Below are positions 1 through 8,582 of a stretch of DNA of 42,400 nucleotides, in pieces. Every line of letters begins with the position of its first letter. Position 1 is the stretch's first letter. The DNA is from Synechococcus sp. UW140. Lineage in GTDB: Bacteria > Cyanobacteriota > Cyanobacteriia > PCC-6307 > Cyanobiaceae. Location of the stretch: contig CAMAPJ010000014.1 of NCBI GenBank assembly GCA_945860085.1, forward strand, positions 1 to 42,400. The letters are read 5' to 3'. Under the pieces are notes generated by a model. That model searched no databases. It was given only the letters and a program-made list of their open reading frames with translations, and had not been told where the DNA came from. Made by a program: the position numbers and the translations under genes.

Positions 1-134
1 CCGAGTTCGAAACCTTCTACACGAAGAACATTCTTCTCAATGAAGGTCTGCGTGCCTGGATGGCACCGGCCGACCAGCCGCACGAAAACTTCGTCTTCCC
101 TGAAGAGGTTCTGCCCCGTGGTAACGCTCTCTAA
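1..134 (+). CDS. psbD: Photosystem II D2 protein, C-terminal fragment
   Basis: The first 134 bases read in frame (from base 3) as the last 43 residues of the photosystem II reaction-centre protein D2, ending in the characteristic ...VLPRGNAL before a TAA stop. D2 pairs with D1 in the thylakoid membrane and binds the reaction-centre pigments. The 5' part of the gene lies outside the window. The last 17 bases overlap the start of psbC, the conserved psbD-psbC arrangement of cyanobacteria and plastids, so the two are almost certainly cotranscribed and translationally coupled. Confidence 0.95.
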
Positions 135-1506
135 TCCCTCCTTGGTGGCCGTCGGGGGCAAGGACCTCGACTCCACCGGCTACGCCTGGTGGGCTGGCAA
201 CGCCCGCCTGATCAACCTCTCTGGCCGCCTGCTCGGCGCCCACGTGGCCCACGCTGGCCTGATGGTTTTCTGGGCCGGCGCCATGATGTTGTTTGAGGTG
301 AGCCACTTCACCTTTGACAAGCCGATGTACGAACAGGGCCTGATCCTGTTCCCCCACGTGGCCACCCTCGGCTACGGCGTCGGTCCCGGCGGTGAAGTCA
401 CCGACCTCTACCCCTTCTTTGTCGTTGGGGTGCTGCACCTGATCAGCTCTGCCGTTCTCGGCTTGGGCGGTCTCTATCACGCCCTGCGTGGTCCTGAGAT
501 TCTGGAAAACTATTCCGCTTTCTTCTCGCAAGATTGGCGTGATAAGAACCAGATGACCAACATCATTGGCTATCACCTGATCCTTCTTGGCGTGGGTGCC
601 TTGCTGCTGGTGTTCAAGGCCATGTTCTTCGGCGGTGTCTATGACACCTGGGCCCCGGGTGGTGGCGATGTGCGCCTGATCACCAACCCCACCCTCAGCC
701 CCGGCGTGGTGTTCGGCTACCTGACCCGCGCCCCCTTCGGCGGTGAGGGCTGGATCATCGGTGTGGACTCCATGGAGGACATCATCGGTGGCCACATTTG
801 GATCGGCCTGATCTGCATCTTCGGTGGCATCTGGCACGTCATCACCAAGCCCTTCGGCTGGGTGCGTCGCGCCTTCATCTGGAACGGTGAGGCTTACCTG
901 AGCTATAGCCTGGGCGCCTTGAGCTTCATGAGCTTCATTGCCTCGGGCTACATCTGGTTCAACAACACCGCCTATCCCTCGGAGTTCTACGGCCCCACCA
1001 ACGCCGAGTCCTCCCAGGCCCAGAGCTTCACCTTCCTGGTGCGTGACCAGCGCATGGGCGCCAACATCGGTTCGGCCATGGGCCCCACGGGCCTGGGCAA
1101 ATACCTGATGCGCTCCCCCACCGGTGAGATCATCTTCGGTGGTGAAACCATGCGCTTCTGGGACTTCCGCGGTCCCTGGCTGGAGCCCCTCCGTGGCCCC
1201 AACGGCCTGAGCCTCGACAAGCTCCAGAACGACATTCAGCCCTGGCAAGTGCGCCGGGCCGCTGAATACATGACCCACGCCCCGAATGCTTCCCTCAATT
1301 CCGTGGGAGGCATCATCACCGAGCCCAACTCGGTGAACTTCGTCAACATCCGTCAGTGGCTCGCTTCCACTCAGTTCGTGTTGGCGTTCTTCTTCTTGGT
1401 CGGTCACCTCTGGCATGCGGGCCGCGCCCGCGCCGCCGCCGCTGGCTTCGAGAAAGGTATCGACCGCAAGGCCGAGCCCACCCTGGCCATGCCTGACCTC
1501 GATTGA
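118..1506 (+). CDS. psbC: Photosystem II CP43 chlorophyll protein
   Basis: This encodes the inner antenna protein CP43 of photosystem II, 462 residues, the normal family length. The start is taken as GTG at 118, inside psbD, because the mature-type sequence VTLSNPS...[18 protein letters not shown] follows directly and GAAGAGG lies a suitable distance upstream. An ATG at 40 in the same frame would add residues that only mirror the D2 coding sequence. The six membrane spans and the large lumenal loop are present. The loop carries the [20 protein letters not shown] signature, whose Glu and Arg contact the Mn4CaO5 cluster. The C terminus has [20 protein letters not shown]. It is the second gene of the psbD-psbC operon and is followed by a strong terminator. 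Confidence 0.98.
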
Positions 1507-1578
1507 GTTCAGCCTTGCCCTCCCTGAGCCAAACCTGCCAAGCCAACCAACGTTGACTAGACGATTTGTTTCAGCCCC

Positions 1579-1605
1579 AGCCCCCGCCTCAGGCGGGGGC
1601 TTTTT
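1579..1605 (+). terminator. Rho-independent terminator of psbDC
   Basis: A perfect 10-bp GC-rich stem (AGCCCCCGCC / GGCGGGGGCT) with a 3-base loop is followed at once by a T run (1601-1605). It lies 72 bases after the psbC stop and before the convergent maf gene. This is the clearest intrinsic terminator in the window. Confidence 0.9.
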
Positions 1606-1682
1606 GCTGGCAAGACCTCAGGGCTGAAAAACGAGCACAACAAATCAAGACAGCCGCCAGGTCCTAGGACCTCAAATCAGCC

Positions 1683-2273
1683 TCAAGCGGCCAGCCAACG
1701 GCGCAGCAACGGCAGGCTCAGGCCGATCACATTGCTGAAACAGCCCTCGATGCGTTCCACCACCTGGCCTCCAACGCCCTCGAGCGCAAAGCCGCCGGCA
1801 CAGTGCAAGGGTTCCCCCGTGGCCACATAGGCCTCGATTTCAGCGGAGTTGAGGGCCGCAAACTGCACGCGGGTGGTGACCGTTTCCAGCTGGATGCCAA
1901 CCGGGAGCGACCCGGACCCAGAACCGCCTTGGGGCTCCGGTCGCAGCAGGCAATGGCCCGTGTGCAGCTCGCCCCAGCCACCGGCCATGCACTGCCAGCG
2001 GCGAATCGCCTCCTGGGGATTGGCCGGCTTGCCAAACACTTCGCCAGCTACCACCAGCAAGGAGTCGCAGCCGAGCACGGCCGAAACCTCCCCCGGATCG
2101 CAGTGCGGCAGCACCGCCTCGGCCTTGGCCATGGCCAGCAGCCGAACCAACTCCCTGGGATCGGCAGACGCGATGGCGTCCTCATCGACGCCACTGACCT
2201 TCACCCAATGGGGAATCGCCGCCTGCTCAAGCAAACGGCGACGGGCCGGAGAGGCCGAGGCGAGTAACAACAT
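1683..2273 (-). CDS. maf: Maf-type nucleoside triphosphate pyrophosphatase
   Basis: The protein has 196 residues. The N-terminal [16 protein letters not shown] motif is diagnostic of the Maf/YhdE family (ITPase-like fold), and the [19 protein letters not shown] block carries the catalytic Asp and substrate-binding Lys. Family members hydrolyse non-canonical or modified nucleoside triphosphates to monophosphates and act as a house-cleaning enzyme. The ATG at 2273 was chosen because it places the LLLASASP motif at the extreme N terminus as usual; the frame stays open for 22 codons further upstream without homology. The gene converges on psbC. The subfamily (YhdE- or YceF-like) is not resolved here. 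Confidence 0.93.
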   Translation of the reverse strand: MLLLASASPARRRLLEQAAIPHWVKVSGVDEDAIASADPRELVRLLAMAKAEAVLPHCDPGEVSAVLGCDSLLVVAGEVFGKPANPQEAIRRWQCMAGGWGELHTGHCLLRPEPQGGSGSGSLPVGIQLETVTTRVQFAALNSAEIEAYVATGEPLHCAGGFALEGVGGQVVERIEGCFSNVIGLSLPLLRRWLAA

Positions 2274-2426
2274 GGCGCCAGGCGGATCGTCGTTCTCCCC
2301 AGCCTGGAGCAGCAGCCACCGCCAGCACCGCCAGCCCACGATCGGAGCCCCTAGGCCAGAGAATGGCCCTGGTGGCGAGCAGAAGGCGTGGGCGACGACG
2401 GCATCGGATCAACGACGCAGAAGGCG

Positions 2427-2792
2427 ATGCGTCGGGCCAGCACGGCCCTGCGCTGTCTGCCCTTTCGCCAGGCTTTTTACCAGCAGCTGGAATCCAGAGC
2501 CCTGAGCAGCAACGACCTCGACCGATCCGAGTCAGGTTCCGGCTCCGGCTCCACCAAGGCCGAGCAACGCTGCTTTAGCCAGGTGGGCCCCTACCAAGCC
2601 GAGGGGCATTTCATTTGGTTGATCCAGCTGGGGGTGTTGCGACGCGAGGTGGATGGCCAGGGCCTGACCGAGCGAGTGCGACTCACTCCCCTGGGCCGGC
2701 AGGTGCTCCTGCAGTGGCCGGGCGAGATCCCTAGGGCCAACTCCGGCGAGCGGCTCTGGGGCTGGCTACAGCGCCACCGGCCCCGGCTTTGA
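2427..2792 (+). CDS. Small conserved cyanobacterial protein, Npun_F0494-like
   Basis: The predicted protein of 121 residues contains [12 protein letters not shown] near the start and a block [20 protein letters not shown]...[19 protein letters not shown] recognise this as the cyanobacterial Npun_F0494-type family of unknown function; the second block resembles a small winged-helix or DNA-binding fold. The start is uncertain: ATG 2427 is used, but GTG 2388 in the same frame would add 13 residues. The Ser/Gly run (SESGSGSGS) near residues 35-43 looks like a linker expansion. The stop codon shares bases with the cobQ ATG (TGATG), so the two are translationally coupled. Confidence 0.7.
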   Translation: MRRASTALRCLPFRQAFYQQLESRALSSNDLDRSESGSGSGSTKAEQRCFSQVGPYQAEGHFIWLIQLGVLRREVDGQGLTERVRLTPLGRQVLLQWPGEIPRANSGERLWGWLQRHRPRL

Positions 2793-4315
2793 TGGCCTCC
2801 GCCAGCCGCTCGCCCAGACCCTTGATGGTGCTTGGCACCTCGAGTGGGGCGGGCAAGTCCTTAATGACCGCTGCCCTCTGCCGAGTGCTGCGTCGCCGCG
2901 GCGAAACGCCCCTGCCCTTCAAGGGCCAGAACATGAGCAACAACGCCTGGGTCGATCAAGGCGGCGGTGAAATGGCCTATTCCCAGGCCCTACAGGCCTG
3001 GGCCGCGGGGCTGGAGCCCACCTGCGCCATGAACCCGGTGTTGCTCAAACCCCAGGGTGACAGCACCAGCGAGGTGATTCACCTAGGCCACTCCGTTGGT
3101 ACGGCCCGGGCCGAGCACTACTACCGCGACTGGTTCAAGCCGGGCTGGGCGGCGATTCGAACCGGCCTGGAGCGCTTGCAGCAGGCCCATCCAGGCGGTC
3201 GCCTGGTCTTGGAGGGGGCCGGCAGCCCGGTAGAAGTCAACCTGCAATCGCGGGACCTCACCAACCTGCGCCTGGCCCAGTACCTGCGGGCCCACTGCCT
3301 GCTGGTGGCCGACATTGAGCGGGGCGGCGTCTTTGCCCAACTGGTAGGGACCCTGGACCTGCTGCGGCCGGTGGAACGGCCCCTGATCCGGGGGCTGCTG
3401 ATCAACCGTTTCCGCGGTCGCCGCGAGCTGTTTGACAACGGCCGCAGCTGGCTGGAAGCACACACGGGTGTGCCCGTGCTTGGGGTGATGCCCTGGCTGG
3501 ATGAACTGTTCCCACCCGAAGATTCCCTCGACCTGCTGGAGCGCCGCGGCCGCAAGGCAGACGCCGAGCTGGAGATCGCCGTGCTGCGCCTACCTTCGCT
3601 CAGCAATTTCTCCGACCTCGATCCCCTCGAGGCCGAGCCGAGCGTGCAAGTGCGCTGGCTCCAGGCCGGCCAGTCCCTAGGCCAGCCCGATGCGGTGATC
3701 GTGCCGGGGAGCAAGCAAACCCTGCGGGATCTGGCGGCCCTGCAGGCCAGCGGCCTAGGGGAGGACTTGCGCCGCTACGCCGGCGGCGGCGGCCAGATCT
3801 TCGGCCTCTGCGGCGGCCTGCAGATGCTGGGCGTCTCCCTGCAGGACCCCGAGGGCCTCGAAGGAGGCGGGGCCGGCCAAGTCCCGGGGTTGGGGTTGCT
3901 GCCCCTGGAGACGGTATTTACACAAGACAAGGCCCTGCACCAGCGGCGCAGCCTGGCCCTCTGGCCGGCGGCTGCGCCGCCTTTAGAGCTCGAGGGCTTT
4001 GAACTGCATCGGGGCCGCAGCCAGCTCCATGGCCCAGGTGCCGAGGCCGCCTGCAAGCCGATTGCCGCCACTGGCGACCTGGGCTGGTGGCGACCATTTG
4101 GCGAGCAGGGCGGCCTGGTGGCCGGCACCTATCTGCATGGGGTGTTTGAAAGTGGTGCCTGGCGCCGCCGCTGGCTCAATGGCCTCAGGCAGCGCAAAGG
4201 ACTCGCTCCCCTAAGTGAACAGGTACCTCACCACAACCAGCAACGGGAAGACCTGCTCGATCGGCTCGCCGATGCCTTCGAGGCCCATGTGAACCTGGAG
4301 CCCCTGCTGCGATGA
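2792..4315 (+). CDS. cobQ: Cobyric acid synthase (adenosylcobyrate a,c-diamide amidase)
   Basis: This 507-residue enzyme uses ATP and glutamine to amidate the b, d, e and g carboxylates of adenosylcobyrinic acid a,c-diamide, making cobyric acid on the aerobic-type (pseudo)cobalamin pathway. The N-terminal dethiobiotin-synthetase-like domain shows the P-loop GTSSGAGKS (residues 15-23) and the [12 protein letters not shown] and [11 protein letters not shown] blocks. The C-terminal glutamine amidotransferase domain has the nucleophile Cys340 in [11 protein letters not shown] and the catalytic His449 in TYLHGVFE. Both active sites look intact. ATG 2792 overlaps the stop of the gene upstream, and the TGA overlaps the ATG of the ferredoxin gene, giving a three-gene coupled unit. 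Confidence 0.97.
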   Translation: MASASRSPRPLMVLGTSSGAGKSLMTAALCRVLRRRGETPLPFKGQNMSNNAWVDQGGGEMAYSQALQAWAAGLEPTCAMNPVLLKPQGDSTSEVIHLGHSVGTARAEHYYRDWFKPGWAAIRTGLERLQQAHPGGRLVLEGAGSPVEVNLQSRDLTNLRLAQYLRAHCLLVADIERGGVFAQLVGTLDLLRPVERPLIRGLLINRFRGRRELFDNGRSWLEAHTGVPVLGVMPWLDELFPPEDSLDLLERRGRKADAELEIAVLRLPSLSNFSDLDPLEAEPSVQVRWLQAGQSLGQPDAVIVPGSKQTLRDLAALQASGLGEDLRRYAGGGGQIFGLCGGLQMLGVSLQDPEGLEGGGAGQVPGLGLLPLETVFTQDKALHQRRSLALWPAAAPPLELEGFELHRGRSQLHGPGAEAACKPIAATGDLGWWRPFGEQGGLVAGTYLHGVFESGAWRRRWLNGLRQRKGLAPLSEQVPHHNQQREDLLDRLADAFEAHVNLEPLLR

Positions 4316-4569
4316 CGGCCATGGGCTCCCAGGGGGCAGTAACGATCCAGTGGCCAGACGGCCAGCTCAGTTTCGCCCCTGTCGGACAGGACTGGCTGAC
4401 GGCGGCGGCGATCGCAGGCATGGCGATCCCGACCGGCTGCCTGGGGGGCAGCTGCGGAGCTTGTGAAATCGAGGTCAATGGGGAAACCCAGCGAGCTTGT
4501 ATTTCCCAGGTGCCCGCCAGCCTCGACGGCACCCTCAGGGTGGAAATGGGCAGTGATCCCTATTGGTGA
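4312..4569 (+). CDS. Small [2Fe-2S] ferredoxin-like protein
   Basis: An 85-residue soluble protein with cysteines at 43, 48, 51 and 63 in C-LGGS-C-GA-C...RAC. The C-x4-C-x2-C-x11-C spacing is closer to the [2Fe-2S] domain of succinate/fumarate dehydrogenase iron-sulfur subunits than to photosynthetic ferredoxin, where the fourth Cys lies about 29 residues on. It should bind one [2Fe-2S] cluster and carry single electrons. Its start overlaps the cobQ stop (ATGA), so expression is coupled to cobyrate synthesis. Its partner is unknown; a role in cobalamin metabolism is inferred only from position. Confidence 0.88.
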   Translation: MTAMGSQGAVTIQWPDGQLSFAPVGQDWLTAAAIAGMAIPTGCLGGSCGACEIEVNGETQRACISQVPASLDGTLRVEMGSDPYW

Positions 4570-4996
4570 GGTCACTCCATCGGGCTTGACCGGCCGGTTC
4601 GGCTGGCGCTGGCAACCCAAGCCTGGCTGCGGGCCCCGAGCCAATCCCCTGGAGTGCGGCAGCCATGCCCACAATGCGCTGCAAGGGCCACCAGCAGCAA
4701 TAGGTAGGCGGATAGGGTTTGCTCGTTAATTATAGCTAGAGGGCCATGAAATCCCGCTTAAAGCATCGCCCTATCAGGCTTGCCTGGTGCGGTAGTTTCA
4801 GAATTCGAGAGCTCCATTTGCCCCGGCTGTGTCCGTACGTTGGGCCCGCTGGCTTGAGGACTTCCAACAGCTATAGCCACCCGTTTGACTTAAACAGCAG
4901 GGCGCCAGTGCGAAGCAGAATAAATGTCTTCCTTTTGCGTGAAGCCCTAAGCACCCTCTGCATGCACCGGAGTTGCGAAGCAATCATTTCAAGCCG
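4570..4996. other. Gene-free spacer with composition change
   Basis: About 430 bases separate the ferredoxin gene from the deacetylase gene. The first 150 bases are GC-rich like the upstream operon. From about 4720 the sequence is clearly AT-richer (for example GTTAATTATAGCTAG at 4726-4740), matching the two genes that follow. The only notable open frame (ATG 4746) has Arg/Ser-rich, non-protein-like composition and no recognisable motif. I see no tRNA, convincing hairpin terminator or repeat here. The composition step near 4720 is a plausible left edge of an acquired segment. Confidence 0.5.
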
Positions 4997-5944
4997 ATGA
5001 CAACCATAATTGCTGTTTGCCTTATTTTATTCAGCTGCATTGCCATCATCGCCCATGATTTTTTTTGGAGATTTCAGCAACGCCTAGACCTCATCCCCAT
5101 GCTTCCCCGCCTCCAGGGCGCCATTGTGCTGACATTTGACGATGGACCCGATTCCCATCTGAAAGCCTGGGGCGACCAATGGGAAGACATTGCCCAGGCC
5201 CGAGAGCTCATTAAAGCGATTGATCCAGGCTGGGATTTTCAAGCCTCAATCACCCAAAACCTAGCAAGAACTCTTCAAGAGTTTGGGGTGAGCGCAATTT
5301 TCTTTGTACAAGGGCAAGTGCTAGCCAAGGACGAGTCCACCCACCCAGTCCTTGATGATTTAGCAAAACGGGGACATACTATCGGCAATCATTTTTTTAG
5401 TCATACCCGCTACCGAGAACAGGCCGCAAAAGTTACTGAGAAAGAAATCAGAGCAACTGACAATCTAATCAAAAAGATCACCGATCGCCAAACCCGTCTC
5501 TACCGCCCTCCCTATGGGCAATGGACGATTCTACGATCCATCCGCCTACGTTTAAATCGCCGCCTTAGCCACTACTTTTTACCCCTCAATTGGACCCACT
5601 GCAGCTTTGACTGGGACAAGCCTATTGCAACGTTGAATCGTTCGAACCTAGAACAGCAGGTCAGCGACATGCTTGATGACATCGAAAAACGGCCTGGACC
5701 CGCAATCATTCTGCAGCACGATATTTGGGCTTACTCCGCCTTATTCACGCGCCTGCTGTTACAGCGCCTGCAACAGAAATCCAAGCTAACGGTAATCAAT
5801 CCGAGCGTTATCCTCCAATCCAACAGCGAAGTGGGACAGGGATTTTGGTGGCTAGGCCTTATCCGTAGCTACCTGCAGCAACGCTATCGATGCATCCTCT
5901 CAAGGGCAACTAGGCAACTTGCATCGCCTCTGCAGGACTACTAA
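4997..5944 (+). CDS. Polysaccharide deacetylase (NodB / CE4-like), membrane-anchored
   Basis: A 315-residue protein with an N-terminal membrane segment (about residues 3-20, IIAVCLILFSCIAIIAH) and a NodB-type domain. The CE4 motifs are visible in order: TFDDGPD (metal Asp near residue 49), the metal-binding pair His132 and His136 in GNHFFSH, RPPYGQ, and a late LQHD. The usual role is metal-dependent N-deacetylation of a cell-surface sugar polymer. The segment of about 60 residues between the first two motifs is longer than usual. ATG 4997 was chosen so that the membrane segment starts the protein; a TTG lies 8 codons upstream. The base composition is poorer in GC than its neighbours. It is paired with the glycosyltransferase 10 bases downstream, which suggests a surface polysaccharide role. 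Confidence 0.88.
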   Translation: MTTIIAVCLILFSCIAIIAHDFFWRFQQRLDLIPMLPRLQGAIVLTFDDGPDSHLKAWGDQWEDIAQARELIKAIDPGWDFQASITQNLARTLQEFGVSAIFFVQGQVLAKDESTHPVLDDLAKRGHTIGNHFFSHTRYREQAAKVTEKEIRATDNLIKKITDRQTRLYRPPYGQWTILRSIRLRLNRRLSHYFLPLNWTHCSFDWDKPIATLNRSNLEQQVSDMLDDIEKRPGPAIILQHDIWAYSALFTRLLLQRLQQKSKLTVINPSVILQSNSEVGQGFWWLGLIRSYLQQRYRCILSRATRQLASPLQDY

Positions 5945-5954
5945 TCCCCTTCCA

Positions 5955-7040
5955 ATGGACATGGATAACCCTTCGGGCCAGCTGATGGCGGCCGCCCTAG
6001 ACACAGCCACTGGGACCAGATTCCCCCAATTTCATTCAGCAGGCTGCCTGGAGATCCCCAGCTGCAGTGTGATTATCCCGATCTACAATCGCCATGAGTG
6101 GCTTGAAACATGCCTACAAACCATCGCCCGTTCCCATTCAAACCCTAGCCAAATCGAAGTTTTAGTGATCGATGACGGCTCCCTTGATCAACAAAAAGAA
6201 CGAATTTATGCCATCGCGGCCGCCTATCAATGCCACTATCAACGCTTGCCCTTCAATCAAGGTGTTAGCGCGGCGAGAAACGCCGGACTAGCAAGGGCAA
6301 GGGCTTCATGGGTCAAGTTTCTGGATTCAGATGATCAGCTAGTGGCCGGATCCCTGCAGAAAGAAATCTCTATCATGGAAGCGACACACGTGGATTGTCT
6401 CGTTTCCGGGTATCTGGTCAGACAGGAAACCAGAGGCAAACAGAGCCTGCACTTTTACCCGCCAAGGCCATACACCAATACAAACCCATTTGATGCCTTG
6501 CTCAGTGGATTTGGGGCCCCAACTCCGTCGGTTTTATACCGGCGTTCCATCCTCGCAAACGTGCGCTGGAGTCCAACGGTTCGGCATCCGGATGACTGGG
6601 TGTTTATCATCACGGTGCTCAAGCAATTACCCCGGCTGATAACATGGCAGGAACCTACATTCATCTGGTGCAACCATGATGGACCCCGCCAGAGCAATGT
6701 TCCATTGCTGGGGTATTGCCGCTCAAGGCAACTGATCCTTGAAGATATCTGGGCTTTCATTCTCAAGCATGGCGCCGCTACGGATCAACGAGCCCATTGC
6801 CAGTGTGATTGCATTTTCAGGGACATTATCATTGCCTATCGAGAAGATCAGGACTTATACAACAGCATTTTGATACGCATTGAGTCTCTCTATCCTGGCT
6901 TTGTTCCCAGTGCGCGGCAGGCGGGTCTCATCGCAGTTGTGCTGGTAAGGGTCTTCGGCTTACGTCGTTATGTCCCCATCCGTGAACATCTCAAGGCGCT
7001 TGCCTTGGTTCTGATCGCCCCCTTCACTCCCCAAGTTTGA
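5955..7040 (+). CDS. Family 2 glycosyltransferase
   Basis: A 361-residue GT-A fold transferase. The N-terminal catalytic domain has CSVIIPIYNRHEWLETCL, VLVIDDGSLD, NQGVSAARNAG and the metal/nucleotide-sugar motif FLDSDD, all typical of GT2 enzymes. The C-terminal part has no clear membrane spans apart from a hydrophobic segment near the end (around AVVLVRVFG). The sugar donor and acceptor cannot be read from the sequence. ATG 5955 follows the deacetylase stop by 10 bases, so the two genes are probably one operon. Like its partner it is AT-richer than the genes on either side and uses more A/T-ending codons, consistent with transfer. Confidence 0.88.
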   Translation: MDMDNPSGQLMAAALDTATGTRFPQFHSAGCLEIPSCSVIIPIYNRHEWLETCLQTIARSHSNPSQIEVLVIDDGSLDQQKERIYAIAAAYQCHYQRLPFNQGVSAARNAGLARARASWVKFLDSDDQLVAGSLQKEISIMEATHVDCLVSGYLVRQETRGKQSLHFYPPRPYTNTNPFDALLSGFGAPTPSVLYRRSILANVRWSPTVRHPDDWVFIITVLKQLPRLITWQEPTFIWCNHDGPRQSNVPLLGYCRSRQLILEDIWAFILKHGAATDQRAHCQCDCIFRDIIIAYREDQDLYNSILIRIESLYPGFVPSARQAGLIAVVLVRVFGLRRYVPIREHLKALALVLIAPFTPQV

Positions 7041-7047
7041 GCGTGGA

Positions 7048-8307
7048 TTACTCCGGCAGCTGAATCAGGCCTCCCCCCAGCAGCACCTCTCCCGCATAGA
7101 ACACCGCCGCCTGGCCCGGCGTGATCGAAAACTGCTCCTCGGCAAACTCCAGGCGGCAGCGGCAGGGACGGCCCGCCTGCCGATCGGCCTCCGTGGCGGG
7201 CAGCGGGATGAGGCTGGCTGGCTCCGGGCCGCTGCGGTAGCGCACCTGCACGTCCACGCTGATCGGCTGCTCAGGCGGGGCCATCGACAGCCAGTTGATG
7301 GCTCCGACCACGGCCCCGGCCCTGGCTGCCTCAGAGCGGGGCGCCACCACCACCTGGTTCATGGCGCCATCGAGGCGCACCACATGCAGCGGTTCGCTCC
7401 AAGCCACGCCGAGGCCCCGGCGCTGCCCAATCGTGAAGTGTTCGATGCCGTCATGCTCGCCGAGAACGCGCCCGTCGCTAAGCACGATCTGGCCGGGACG
7501 CGGAGCCAGATAAGCATCGAGAAAAGCCTTCATCGAGCCGTGGTGATCCGCCAAGCAGAGATCCTGGCTTTCCGGTTTGTCGGCGGTGCGTAGGCCATGG
7601 CGGGCAGCCTCCAGCCGGGTGTCGGCCTTGGTGAGTTCGCCCAAGGGGAAGACCAGCTGCCCCAGGATCTCCTGGGGCAGGTCGTAGAGGAAATAGCTCT
7701 GATCCTTGCGTTGGTCAAGGCCGCGCAGCAGCTGATGACGGCCCCGGCCGTCGCCCGGCACGGGCAAGGAATCTCCGGCCCCACTGGGGCGAACCCGGGC
7801 GTAGTGCCCCGTGGCGATGCGGCCAATCGCCCGCTCCTCGGCCGCCCAGGCCAGCATCGGCCCAAACTTCACTTCCCGATTGCAGCGAGAACAGGGCAGG
7901 GGTGTTATGCCGGCGCCATAGCCCTCCACCAAAAAATCAACGATCTGAGCCTGGAAGGTCGCCCTGGAATCGACGACATGGTGGGGAACCCCCAGCTGCT
8001 CGCAGATAGCGGCGGCGTCGACCAGCCCCTCGGCGCAGCAGGCCCCCTTGCCGCTCATCAACCAGAGGGTGAGGCCCTCCACCTGCCAGCCGGCCTCCAC
8101 CAGCAGGGCTGCTGTCAGGGAACTGTCGACCCCACCGGAGAGACCCACTGCCACCCGGCGCTCGCCCGGCCAGGCCCGCAGCCGCTCAATTGCTGCCGCC
8201 CCGGCCGGCGTTGCCGCAGCGGCAGCGCCCGACGCGGAGGGTTGGGGAGGAGCGGAGAAACGGGCCACAACAGGGGCGCGGCCGCCTTGGGGCAGGCAGG
8301 CCGGCAA
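7048..8307 (-). CDS. mnmA: tRNA-specific 2-thiouridylase MnmA
   Basis: MnmA transfers sulfur to U34 of tRNAs for Lys, Glu and Gln. The ATP-pyrophosphatase P-loop SGGVDSS lies near residues 58-64. The first active-site Cys is in [17 protein letters not shown] and the second in ESQDLCLAD. The C-terminal domain carries [11 protein letters not shown]. Length (419 residues with this start) slightly exceeds the family because of an Ala/Pro-rich N-terminal stretch. No ATG exists in frame: TTG 8307, preceded by GGAAG, is used, and GTG 8271 or 8268 are good alternatives. The gene converges with the glycosyltransferase gene, with 7 bases between the stops. Confidence 0.95.
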   Translation of the reverse strand: MPACLPQGGRAPVVARFSAPPQPSASGAAAAATPAGAAAIERLRAWPGERRVAVGLSGGVDSSLTAALLVEAGWQVEGLTLWLMSGKGACCAEGLVDAAAICEQLGVPHHVVDSRATFQAQIVDFLVEGYGAGITPLPCSRCNREVKFGPMLAWAAEERAIGRIATGHYARVRPSGAGDSLPVPGDGRGRHQLLRGLDQRKDQSYFLYDLPQEILGQLVFPLGELTKADTRLEAARHGLRTADKPESQDLCLADHHGSMKAFLDAYLAPRPGQIVLSDGRVLGEHDGIEHFTIGQRRGLGVAWSEPLHVVRLDGAMNQVVVAPRSEAARAGAVVGAINWLSMAPPEQPISVDVQVRYRSGPEPASLIPLPATEADRQAGRPCRCRLEFAEEQFSITPGQAAVFYAGEVLLGGGLIQLPE

Positions 8308-8401
8308 TCGCTTCCATCATGGAACTGACCGGTGCCGATTGCGGCCAGGCCCCTGCCCCCTTCGTCAGCGAACCGAGCGCCATTGGGCTCCCGGGATAGG
8401 T

Positions 8402-8515
8402 TCCAGCCCCAGAGCTAGCTCCAAGCCCGAACTAAGTCCCAGACCCACTCCCAGACCCACTCCCAGACCCAAGCCCAAGCCCAAACCAAGTCCCAGCTCC
8501 AGGGCCAGACCCAGT
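8402..8515. repeat. Imperfect hexamer tract (CCCARN)n, G-quadruplex capable on minus strand
   Basis: Nineteen hexamers in strict 6-base phase run from 8402 to 8515, most fitting CCCA(G/A)(A/G/T/C). The best-ordered part (8438-8485) alternates CCCAGA and CCCACT and then CCCAAG. Read on the minus strand this gives eight GGG runs separated by exactly three bases, enough for two intramolecular quadruplexes. The tract sits in the spacer between divergent mnmA and nnrD, where promoters of both would be expected. A minus-strand Gly-Leu/Gly-Val frame across it is a translation artefact of the repeat. Confidence 0.9.
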
Positions 8516-8582
8516 CCGCAAATCAGTCGATCAATCAGGCCAAAATCCCGCTTGAGCCCAGTTCCCAAAGACGGCAACGCCC

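Noticed and set aside
37-1416. Long minus-strand open frame opposite psbC
   Set aside because: It is the mirror of the strongly conserved psbC frame in GC-rich DNA and has His/Gly/Glu-rich composition with no motif.
2274-2426. Cobalamin riboswitch ahead of the cobQ operon
   Set aside because: The spacer is short and I see no B12-box or the expected multi-helix fold.
4746-5000. Small plus-strand open frame before the deacetylase gene
   Set aside because: Arg/Ser-rich composition, no motif, and it overlaps the deacetylase start.
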